From Prolixibacteraceae bacterium (GTDB lineage: Bacteria; Bacteroidota; Bacteroidia; Bacteroidales; Prolixibacteraceae): a stretch of DNA of 10,314 bases. Every line of letters starts with the position of its first letter. The first letter of the stretch is position 1. Shown here one piece after another: positions 1 through 5,296 of the stretch. A program made the position numbers and the translations under genes. The notes under the pieces were generated by a model. It did no database searches. It saw only the letters and a program-made list of their open reading frames with translations, and had not been told where the DNA came from. The stretch spans positions 1-10,314 of the forward strand of contig DPRM01000106.1 in the NCBI GenBank assembly GCA_003537645.1, read 5' to 3'.

Positions 1-317
1 ATCGCTATTTCAGGACTAGACATTTTGAGATATAAAAAACCCTGGTGCAGAATCTGTATCGGGGTTTTGCTTGCCCTGTTTGTTTTGCGAGACGTTAAGG
101 CCAATGGTGCTTTCTCATAAAAGCCGAACAACAGTGTTATTTTTTAGTGGTTGATGCTGTCTTAGTACTGGCTGACAGTATAAAATCCACGTGACTATTG
201 GCTCATGATGAAAAAGAGAGAAAAAGGTTTTTGCATTGAGTTGTTGTAACTCAAACCGGAATCGTCCGATGGCAGAAAAGTGCATTGTTTTGGTTATTGG
301 TACCCCATTAAAAGCGA
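1..317. other. Left-edge segment without a convincing gene
   Basis: Apart from the hairpin at 36-68, I see no supportable gene here. Plus-strand frame 1 is open from the window edge to a TAA at 118-120 (39 codons, with a hydrophobic stretch), but it reads straight through the hairpin. Plus-strand frames 2 and 3 close at 17-19 and 33-35, so an upstream plus-strand gene could end in either frame just before the hairpin. A 68-codon minus-strand frame (115-321) would start at a TTG overlapping the mpl stop and resembles nothing I know. The segment is most likely 3' flanking DNA. Confidence 0.5.
36..68. terminator. Hairpin terminator, possibly bidirectional
   Basis: AAAACCC (36-42) pairs with GGGTTTT (62-68). 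The stem continues inward through 43-49/55-61 with Watson-Crick and G-T pairs, leaving the 5-nt loop GAATC. Read on the minus strand, the stem is followed by a run of six T (complement of 34-39), which is the better U-tract. Read on the plus strand only four T follow. It could end minus-strand transcription from mpl, about 250 nt past its stop, or a plus-strand gene lying left of the window. Confidence 0.6.
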
Positions 318-1679
318 TCAATGTTTCACCAGTTCCGCGGCCAATTCCTTCAAATTTTTGCCCGAAAAGTTTCCTGAAGTCATCAGCAGCAAATTAGTGT
401 TTTGCCAGTTTTGAGTTTTCAGGAAAGCGAAAAGCTCATCTGAATTGGTTGAAACCATCATCTCCGGCGAGTCGAACGCATCTGCAACTTGCTGGTCGGT
501 AATTGGTTCCAGCTTTTTGTGTCCGATGGTGTGCGGGTTAAAATACACGATGGCTAAATCTGCAGCATCCATGCTGTTTTTATATTGCGGAAGAAATTCC
601 TTTTTCAATGAGCTGAAAGTGTGCAACTCCAGACAAGCCACCAGTTTCCGCTCCGGAAATTGCTTTTTAACCGCTTCGGTCGTGGCTTTCAGCTTCGAAG
701 GCGAATGAGCGAAATCGTTGAAAATCATGCAATTTTCGGTTTCGGCCAGCACTTCCAAACGGCGGGCCGCTCCTTTAAACTCTGCAATTGCTGAATAAAA
801 CTGAACATCAGAAAGCCCTAACTGGCGGCAAACCAACTGTGCTCCCGAAATATTCTGAAGGTTATGATTGCCAAAAATCTGTAACCTGATTTTCTGATTA
901 CCGGCGATCAAATAAGTAATACCATTTTCGATCACCGCTTCGTGCGCATGATAAGGCAATTTCTTAACATCAGCGCGGGTTTTGGCTGCTACCTGCTGCA
1001 AGTTTTCATCACTTCCGAAGTAAACCAGCGAACCATTTGACCCGATCAGATCTGCAAAAATCTGGAACTGCTCCACATAAAACGGGAAAGTTGGGAACAC
1101 ATTGATGTGATCCCAGGCAATGCCACTCAGCAATGCTATATCAGGAAAATACAGGTGAAATTTCGGGCGGCGGTCAATCGGCGACGACAAATATTCATCG
1201 CCCTCAAAAACCGCGATTTTTGCATCTTCGGTGAGCGATACCATTGTGTCAAAACCTTCCAGCTGCGCACCAACCATGTAATCGAAAGCAATGTTGTTGT
1301 ACCGCAAAACATGCATAATCATTGATGTGATGGTGGTTTTGCCGTGACTTCCGCCAATTACAACGCGGGTTTTATCTTTGGTTTGCTCGTACAAATATTC
1401 AGGATACGAAAAAATCTTCAAGCCCAGCTCCTGCGCCCGCAGCAACTCCGGATTATCCTGACGGGCGTGCATTCCCAGAATTACGGCGTCCAGTTCAGGA
1501 GTAATATTTTCGGGAAACCAGCCTTCGCGTTCAGGCAATAATCCGTGGTTTTTAAGGCGGGTTTTCGATGGCTCAAAAATCTCGTCGTCCGAACCTGTGA
1601 CCAGATAACCCTTTTTATGCAGTGCAATTGCAAGGTTGTGCATGGCGCTTCCGCCAATTGCTATAAAATGTACTCTCAT
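318..1679 (-). CDS. mpl: Mur ligase, probable UDP-MurNAc:L-Ala-gamma-D-Glu-meso-DAP ligase (murein tripeptide recycling)
   Basis: This 453-residue cytoplasmic ligase would join recycled murein tripeptide to UDP-N-acetylmuramate with ATP, bypassing MurC, MurD and MurE. All three Mur domains are visible. The N-terminal Rossmann-like domain has IGGSAMHNLA (about 8-17) and GSD (29-31). The central ATPase has the P-loop GSHGKTT (110-116), the acidic EGDEY (159-163) and the SGIAWDHINVF segment (185-195). The C-terminal domain follows FGNHNLQN (269-276), with KGAARRLE and DFAHSPSK (322-329). The combination of GSHGKTT and DFAHSPSK, and the absence of a murG/murC/ddl cell-division cluster, favours Mpl over MurC. 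The ATG at 1679 starts directly at the conserved N-terminus. The gene is monocistronic here and divergent from the DUF3810 gene. Assigning Mpl rather than MurC rests on motif memory and context, not on a search. Confidence 0.85.
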   Translation of the reverse strand: MRVHFIAIGGSAMHNLAIALHKKGYLVTGSDDEIFEPSKTRLKNHGLLPEREGWFPENITPELDAVILGMHARQDNPELLRAQELGLKIFSYPEYLYEQTKDKTRVVIGGSHGKTTITSMIMHVLRYNNIAFDYMVGAQLEGFDTMVSLTEDAKIAVFEGDEYLSSPIDRRPKFHLYFPDIALLSGIAWDHINVFPTFPFYVEQFQIFADLIGSNGSLVYFGSDENLQQVAAKTRADVKKLPYHAHEAVIENGITYLIAGNQKIRLQIFGNHNLQNISGAQLVCRQLGLSDVQFYSAIAEFKGAARRLEVLAETENCMIFNDFAHSPSKLKATTEAVKKQFPERKLVACLELHTFSSLKKEFLPQYKNSMDAADLAIVYFNPHTIGHKKLEPITDQQVADAFDSPEMMVSTNSDELFAFLKTQNWQNTNLLLMTSGNFSGKNLKELAAELVKH

Positions 1680-1754
1680 TTTTTTCAGTTTTGAACTTGC
1701 AAAATAGGCAAAAAACCGGTTCTATGGCCTGTCATCAAATCTTCATTTTAAATT

Positions 1755-1785
1755 ATTGATCTATTTAAAATATTCTGATCTTCGC
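1755..1785 (+). promoter_or_regulatory. Possible Bacteroidota-type promoter of the DUF3810 gene
   Basis: ATTG (1755-1758) stands 18 nt before GATCTTCGC (1777-1785). These resemble the -33 TTTG and the -7 TAnnTTTGC elements with mismatches. Transcription from here would begin near 1790. That is downstream of the in-frame TTG at 1756 and just before the ATG at 1804, which supports the ATG as the start. It lies in the 124-bp divergent gap with mpl. The match is imperfect. Confidence 0.3.
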
Positions 1786-1803
1786 AATTCATTTTTACAG
1801 AAC

Positions 1804-2916
1804 ATGGCAAAAAGTAAATTTCGCAGCATATTTTTCGGAAGGGCAGCCCTCCCTATCTGGCTGGCATTGATCACTTTCGGGCTAACCGAACTTTTTTCGC
1901 GCTATCCGCAAATTACCGAAACCGCTTATTCACAAACATTTTATCCGATTGTTGCTTTCCTGTTATCGTTCATCAATAAATGGGTTTCCTTTTCGCTCGA
2001 CGATGCTTTTTATGCGTTGCTGGCGGTGTTTCTGGTTGTTCTTGTGGTTCTAACCATTTTCAGGAAAATAAAATTCGGACGTTTTATCCTGATGGTGCTG
2101 CAAACACTGGCCATTTGCTACGTGCTGTTTTACTGGTTCTGGGGTTTTAATTATTACCGAAGTGGCCTCAGCGAACGACTTTCAATTACAAAATCACAGC
2201 CCGACACTGTGCAGTTTGTAAAGGTTTTTCAAAACCTGATTGCACAAACCAACGCCTCGTATTGCAGCTACGAAAACATTAAATATTCCACAATCGATTC
2301 TTTGGTCGAAGCCTCTTACAAAGCCAATTCCTCTTTCCTGAAACTTAAATATCCGCAGGGAAATCGCATTCCGAAACCAATCACACTCAGCTCATTTTTT
2401 GCCAAAGCCGGAATTGCCGGTTATTACGGACCATTTTTCAGTGAAGCCCACGTGAATGACAGCTTGCTGATGATTGAATATCCGCAGGTTTTGGCGCACG
2501 AATTTGCCCACCAGTTTGGCATCACCAGCGAGGCCGAAGCCAATTTTTACAGCTGGCTGGTTTGTGTACAAAGCGACTCAAAACATCTTCAGTACTCGGC
2601 CAATATCAGCATGGTGAATTATTTCCTGTCGCAATCGAAACACCTGCACAGTTTTCCCGATCTGGTTCGTCAAATCAACAAACCGGTTATCGACGATATC
2701 CGAAAAGTGCAGAAACACTGGGCAAGCATGAGGAATGAACAGATCGATAAAGCCGCCGGAAAAGTTAATGATGCATATCTGAAAACCAATAAAATTGAAA
2801 AAGGCATCGAAGATTATTTCGGGGTAGTTCGGTTCGTGATGGATTTTGAAACCGATTCGGTTGCACAGAAAAGGAGTAAATACGGACAAGCCCCATCCCC
2901 AACCCTTCCCCAATAA
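1804..2916 (+). CDS. DUF3810 family membrane protein with HEFAH metalloprotease-like motif
   Basis: This is a 370-residue inner-membrane protein of a family common in Bacteroidota whose function I do not know. Hydrophobic segments lie at about 14-31, 46-62, 68-86 and 94-116, followed by WFWGFNYYRSGL. A soluble region after about residue 120 carries HEFAH (232-236) and, shortly after, a glutamate-rich EAEAN (243-247). This HExxH plus downstream Glu layout is typical of gluzincin-type zinc peptidases, so peptidase activity is plausible but unproven. An in-frame TTG at 1756 would add 16 residues. I prefer the ATG at 1804 because MAKSKF leads directly into the membrane segment and the candidate promoter overlaps the longer start. 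The final nine residues (QAPSPTLPQ) and the stop codon lie almost entirely within the inverted repeat starting at 2890, so the native C-terminus has probably been replaced or extended. Confidence 0.8.
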   Translation: MAKSKFRSIFFGRAALPIWLALITFGLTELFSRYPQITETAYSQTFYPIVAFLLSFINKWVSFSLDDAFYALLAVFLVVLVVLTIFRKIKFGRFILMVLQTLAICYVLFYWFWGFNYYRSGLSERLSITKSQPDTVQFVKVFQNLIAQTNASYCSYENIKYSTIDSLVEASYKANSSFLKLKYPQGNRIPKPITLSSFFAKAGIAGYYGPFFSEAHVNDSLLMIEYPQVLAHEFAHQFGITSEAEANFYSWLVCVQSDSKHLQYSANISMVNYFLSQSKHLHSFPDLVRQINKPVIDDIRKVQKHWASMRNEQIDKAAGKVNDAYLKTNKIEKGIEDYFGVVRFVMDFETDSVAQKRSKYGQAPSPTLPQ

Positions 2917-3061
2917 AAGGGAAGGGAGTTTTGACATTCTAAATTCTGATTACTATGTCATTGTTGAACTTCAACTAAAAATCTGCTCAAAAAAGAAAAT
3001 CTGCTTCAATTCTTTCAGTACCCAACCCCCTTCTCTTTCGGGGAAGGGTTGGGGATGGGGC
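2890..3061. repeat. 172-bp composite element with 22-bp perfect inverted ends (REP/MITE-like)
   Basis: Positions 2890-2911 (G, then CCCCATCCCCAACCCTTCCC, then C) are exactly complementary to 3040-3061. Each end also forms its own hairpin. On the left, CCCTTCCC (2903-2910) pairs with GGGAAGGG (2919-2926) around an 8-nt loop. On the right, a CCCTTC-like arm just after 3024 pairs imperfectly with GAAGGG near 3042-3047. The core (2927-3020) is AT-rich and contains no gene. The translations GKGWGWG and PHPQPFPNKREG from such DNA are, from memory, a frequent source of spurious proteins, which fits a dispersed intergenic repeat. The element supplies the DUF3810 stop codon at 2914-2916, and its right end lies directly against the promoter of the next gene. 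There is no transposase, so any mobility would have to be in trans. Confidence 0.75.
2903..2926 (+). terminator. Possible terminator of the DUF3810 gene, supplied by the repeat
   Basis: This is an 8-bp perfect stem, CCCTTCCC/GGGAAGGG, with loop CAATAAAA that contains the stop codon itself. It is followed by AGTTTTG, a run of only four T. It could stall or protect the 3' end of the DUF3810 transcript, but the short T-run and the overlap with the coding end make real termination uncertain. Confidence 0.35.
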
Positions 3062-3080
3062 GCCTTTTTTCTACTTTTGC
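3048..3080 (+). promoter_or_regulatory. Bacteroidota promoter of the MBL-fold hydrolase gene
   Basis: TACTTTTGC (3072-3080) is an exact match to TAnnTTTGC. GTTG (3048-3051) lies 20 nt upstream and matches TTTG at three of four positions. Transcription would start near 3087, after or at the TTG at 3090 and before the ATG at 3105, favouring the ATG as the start. The -33 half lies inside the right inverted end of the 2890-3061 repeat, so the repeat appears to contribute part of this promoter. Confidence 0.6.
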
Positions 3081-3104
3081 TCCCGAATTTTGAACAACAG
3101 ATAC

Positions 3105-3932
3105 ATGCAATTACACCCAATACATGCCGGAAACTTTAGCTGCGACGGAGGTTCGCTGTTTAGCGTGATTCCGAAAGCGATGTGGAGCAAAGTTTATCCG
3201 GCCGACGAAAACAACATCACGAAGTTGACTTTGCGTTGTTTGCTGGTTGATTTGGGCGAACAAAAAATACTGATTGAAGCAGGAGTTGGGAGCCACTATC
3301 CGGAGAAAGTACAAAGAAACAACGGGCATGAGGATACCGACGCTATAGAAAAATCGCTGGCAGAAAAAGGATATTCTCCTGAAGATATTACCGATGTGCT
3401 GTTTACCCATTTGCACTGGGATCATTGCAACGGCGCAGTTCTGAATGAAAGCGGGCAACTGAAATTGCAGTTTCCAAATGCCACGCACTGGTGCAGCAGG
3501 CGGCAATGGGAACATTCGAAAGTGTCGAACATTCGCGAACGGGCAGCATATTATCCTGAAATTCTGGATTTCCTTAAAGCAGAAGGAAACATGCAGTTGG
3601 TGGAAGAAGAATGCGAACTGTTTCCCGGAATTTCGGTGCGCATGTTTGACGGCCACACTCCCGGACAAATGATTCCATTCATTCAGTTTGATGGAAAAAC
3701 CTACGTTTACATGTCAGATTTAATTCCAACTGCGGCCAACATCCCAATAGTTTGGCTGGCATCGTACGATTTATACCCGGTTACCGCGATGGAAGAAAAG
3801 GAGCAATTCCTGCGAGAAGCTGCTGATAATGAATACACCCTGTTTTTCGAGCACGACTTTTACACCGAATGTGCAACGGTTGAATGGGGCGAAAAAGGGC
3901 CAAAACTGAAAGAAAAGTTTAGGTTTTCCTGA
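3105..3932 (+). CDS. MBL-fold metallo-hydrolase, AHL-lactonase-like group
   Basis: This is a 275-residue soluble dizinc hydrolase with no signal peptide. The zinc ligands of the metallo-beta-lactamase fold are all visible: THLHWDH (H102, H104, D106, H107), GHTPGQ (H184), SD (D205) and FEHD (H250). The order and spacing match the N-acyl-homoserine lactonase/lactonase-like branch (AiiA type, about 250 residues) better than glyoxalase II or RNase Z. The substrate cannot be read from the sequence; lactones, phosphotriesters and other esters are all known in this group. The start is the ATG at 3105, since a TTG at 3090 lies at or before the predicted transcription start. It is a single gene under its own promoter, converging on the minus-strand gene ending at 3990. 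No autoinducer synthase or LuxR gene is nearby, so a quorum-quenching role is speculation. Confidence 0.85.
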   Translation: MQLHPIHAGNFSCDGGSLFSVIPKAMWSKVYPADENNITKLTLRCLLVDLGEQKILIEAGVGSHYPEKVQRNNGHEDTDAIEKSLAEKGYSPEDITDVLFTHLHWDHCNGAVLNESGQLKLQFPNATHWCSRRQWEHSKVSNIRERAAYYPEILDFLKAEGNMQLVEEECELFPGISVRMFDGHTPGQMIPFIQFDGKTYVYMSDLIPTAANIPIVWLASYDLYPVTAMEEKEQFLREAADNEYTLFFEHDFYTECATVEWGEKGPKLKEKFRFS

Positions 3933-3940
3933 AAATAAAA

Positions 3941-3967
3941 AACCTCTCCCGGGATACGGAAGAGGTT
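3941..3967 (-). terminator. Intrinsic terminator between convergent genes
   Basis: AACCTCT (3941-3947) pairs with AGAGGTT (3961-3967) around a 13-nt loop with some further C-G pairing. On the minus strand the stem is followed by TTTTTTATTTT (complement of 3932-3942), a good U-tract, so it mainly terminates the 3990-4349 gene, 22 nt after its stop. On the plus strand it lies just after the MBL-hydrolase stop and may also act there, though no T-run follows. Confidence 0.75.
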
Positions 3968-3989
3968 GTACAACTATATTAAATACTTG

Positions 3990-4349
3990 CTATTTCGAAG
4001 CCTGAAGTTCTATTTTAACCTGATTCTTTTTCGATTTCAGATCAACAGTTTTTTCTGATTTACTGTACGAAGTGTAATTGGCAACCAATTTACATTCTCC
4101 GGTTTTAACATTCTTAAGTGTGAAATGACCATCAAAGTCGGTATATGCTTTTGAATCTGAACCTTCAATCGTAACTTCAACACCAACCAAAGCTTCACCT
4201 GTTGCTTCGTCAATAATATTTCCGCTTACAACAGTCATCGCGAGTTCGCTTTTTGCAGTGCTTTTATTTTCGGCTTTCGAATCAGACTTTTCGGCAAAAG
4301 CACTCATTGATGCTATAAGAACAAAAACTGATAAGATTAATTTTTTCAT
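3990..4349 (-). CDS. Small exported single-domain CarboxypepD_reg (CNA-B-like) protein
   Basis: This is a 119-residue protein. MKKLILSVFVLIASMSAFA is a signal peptide with cleavage likely after AFA. A short charged, Ser/Lys-rich linker follows (about 20-38), then one beta-sandwich domain (about 40-115): SGNIIDEATGEALVGVEVTI, YTDFDGHFTLKNV, ANYTSYS. This is the CarboxypepD_reg-like domain normally found at the N-terminus of TonB-dependent receptors, and it closely resembles residues 25-101 of the receptor in this window (TDFDGNF against TDFDGHF). Here it stands alone, with no plug or barrel and no lipobox cysteine, so the mature protein is probably periplasmic or surface-exposed. An upstream in-frame ATG (4367) would add MKKQTI; I chose 4349 because the signal peptide begins there and the leader from the -7 element is then about 25 nt. 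The function is unknown. Confidence 0.8.
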   Translation of the reverse strand: MKKLILSVFVLIASMSAFAEKSDSKAENKSTAKSELAMTVVSGNIIDEATGEALVGVEVTIEGSDSKAYTDFDGHFTLKNVKTGECKLVANYTSYSKSEKTVDLKSKKNQVKIELQASK

Positions 4350-4380
4350 GATTGTCTGTTTTTTCATTTGATTTATGATA

Positions 4381-4388
4381 CAAAAATA
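4381..4388 (-). promoter_or_regulatory. Promoter -7 element for the small CarboxypepD_reg gene
   Basis: Read on the minus strand this is TATTTTTG, an exact TAnnTTTG match, placing the transcription start about 20-25 nt upstream of the ATG at 4349. The best -33 candidate (ATTG, complement of 4414-4417) is 25 nt away, slightly too far, so only the -7 element is convincing. Confidence 0.5.
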
Positions 4389-4460
4389 GACTCACATGAT
4401 TACACCGTGATTGCAATTGGATTAAAGTTTTGTTACAAGCAAAGAAAACGTTTCAGGGTT

Positions 4461-4502
4461 CAGTTGCGACACTGCCAACTGTGACCGATCACCGATCACT
4501 CT
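4461..4502. repeat. Degenerate heptanucleotide-like tandem tract
   Basis: The segment divides into 7-nt words sharing CTG or ACCGA cores: CAGTTGC, GACACTG, CCAACTG, TGACCGA, TCACCGA, TCACTCT. It includes an exact tandem of CCGATCA (4485-4491 and 4492-4498) and an inverted pair CAGTTG (4461-4466)/CAACTG (4476-4481). Such AACTG/GATCAC-rich tracts are, from memory, common in Bacteroidota intergenic DNA. The stop codon of the MORN-repeat gene (4496-4498) falls inside it. Confidence 0.4.
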
Positions 4503-4975
4503 TTTTTTGCCTTCTCCGGATATTCGCGTTCGCTCACGATCTCGCCGTTTTTGCCAAAATTGCGCCAGATGCCCACTTTCTCGCCCATGTTATAGTGCAA
4601 TTCGTAAAGCAGGTTACCGCTGGCATCCCAAATCATCCAGGCGCCATGCTTCAGTCCGTCCTTGTAATTTGCAAGTCCAATCAATACTTTGTGCTCGTTG
4701 TAAGTAATCCACGAGCCATGCATAAGATTGTTTTTGTACGATCGCACTTCGTTCAACTGTCCGTTCTCGAAATACACATTGGCAGTGCCGTTTTTCAGCC
4801 CATTTTCAAGGTTCAGCTCAATCTTGATTTTGCCATTCGGGAAATGGGTCACATACCTCCCGGTATAAGCCACGCTATCGGCATAATACACACCGTTAAT
4901 TTCTTTCAGTTCCTGCGCTTTGCCAACAAAAGCCAACAAGCCGATTAGTACGATCAACAAAACAAATTTCTTCAT
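4496..4975 (-). CDS. Exported MORN-variant repeat protein (YwqK-antitoxin-like fold)
   Basis: This is a 159-residue protein. The N-terminal MKKFVLLIVLIGLLAFVGKAQ is a signal peptide. The rest is about four and a half MORN_2-type repeats of 22-24 residues (from about 43 to 152) with the pattern G-x-x-x-G-x-W/A-x-x-Y-x-x-x-G-x-L. Examples are KNGTANVYFENGQL, MHGSWITYNEHKV, KHGAWMIWDASGNLL and KVGIWRNFGKNGEIV. Databases often name such proteins YwqK family antitoxins, but an exported copy with no neighbouring YwqJ-like nuclease toxin is unlikely to be an antitoxin. A structural or binding role at the envelope is more plausible, and the ligand is unknown. The ATG at 4975 starts directly at the signal peptide. 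It is transcribed alone: a repeat gap of more than 300 bp lies upstream and a 146-bp gap with its own promoter element precedes the next gene. Confidence 0.8.
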   Translation of the reverse strand: MKKFVLLIVLIGLLAFVGKAQELKEINGVYYADSVAYTGRYVTHFPNGKIKIELNLENGLKNGTANVYFENGQLNEVRSYKNNLMHGSWITYNEHKVLIGLANYKDGLKHGAWMIWDASGNLLYELHYNMGEKVGIWRNFGKNGEIVSEREYPEKAKKE

Positions 4976-5003
4976 GGTACACTTTTTTCTTTTATTTTTC
5001 TTG

Positions 5004-5027
5004 CAATCCTATCGCGACAAATTGTCG
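5004..5027 (-). promoter_or_regulatory. Possible promoter -7 element with adjacent dyad upstream of the MORN-repeat gene
   Basis: On the minus strand, TAGGATTG (complement of 5004-5011) matches TAnnTTTG except at one position and lies about 30 nt before the ATG at 4975. Immediately upstream is a perfect 6-1-6 dyad, CGACAA (5015-5020)/TTGTCG (5022-5027), placed between the -7 and any -33 element, where a repressor could bind. Both are weak, short signals. Confidence 0.3.
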
Positions 5028-5058
5028 TAACAGAATCCTTTCTATTCAATAACCGGGG

Positions 5059-5216
5059 GCGGCATAGCCGCAAAATATTTGTAGCAGAAAATAAGATCAT
5101 TGGCAAATCAGGTGCATCGCACCGAAATAAATTACCAATGTTTCAATATTACGGTGCGATGCACCTTTTGGATTCGCCTATTACCTAAAACTACAAATAT
5201 TTCGGTGCGCTGCACC
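5059..5216. repeat. Nested inverted repeat made of four 5-3-5 palindromes
   Basis: Four 13-nt palindromes share one design, five paired bases around a 3-nt loop: GCGGC-ATA-GCCGC (5059-5071), GGTGC-ATC-GCACC (5111-5123), GGTGC-GAT-GCACC (5153-5165) and GGTGC-GCT-GCACC (5204-5216). Each has an AT-rich tail of the form (G)AAATATTTGTAG, best seen at 5073-5084 and, inverted, at 5191-5202 (a 12-bp perfect inverted pair). The tails of the first two point right and those of the last two point left. Starts are 52, 42 and 51 bp apart. The whole is a mirror structure centred near 5138, with the outer and inner pairs each complementary. It contains no gene. It looks like a REP-type dispersed repeat cluster. 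Confidence 0.8.
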
Positions 5217-5229
5217 TTATGCTGTTTAA

Positions 5230-5273
5230 AAGAGCTCCACCAGCCCCGAGTCCTCGGTGCCGGTGGAGCTCTT
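5230..5273 (-). terminator. Strong intrinsic terminator of the receptor/T9SS gene unit
   Basis: AAGAGCTCCACC (5230-5241) is perfectly complementary to GGTGGAGCTCTT (5262-5273). The stem continues inward with two more pairs (5243-5244/5259-5260) and a CCGA/TCGG block (5246-5249/5254-5257) around a small loop. On the minus strand the stem runs into TTTTAAAC. It begins 23 nt after the stop of the T9SS protein gene, as expected for the end of that transcript. It is unusually long for a simple terminator. Confidence 0.8.
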
Positions 5274-5296
5274 GATTCTATACTTTGTGCAAATTC

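Noticed and set aside
115..321. 68-codon minus-strand frame after mpl
   Set aside because: It starts at a TTG overlapping the mpl stop and has no recognisable domain or signal peptide. It is kept only as a remark on the left-edge segment.
2578..3139. Open frames of 119 codons (minus, 2578-2937) and 97 codons (plus, 2846-3139)
   Set aside because: Their distinctive parts (GKGWGWG, PHPQPFPNKREG) are translations of the 2890-3061 repeat, and the rest is antisense or out of frame with real genes.
3111..3668. 185-codon minus-strand open frame
   Set aside because: It lies opposite the MBL-fold hydrolase, whose full set of zinc ligands shows that the plus strand is the coding strand.
4430..4948. 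172-codon plus-strand open frame
   Set aside because: It is antisense to the MORN-repeat gene, which has a signal peptide and clear repeats. The plus-strand translation resembles no family.
5111..5216. Possible CRISPR array from the three GGTGCNNNGCACC copies
   Set aside because: The units differ in orientation and are mirror-arranged. Only 13 nt are shared, spacers are unequal and AT-rich, and no cas gene is present. A REP-type cluster explains them better.
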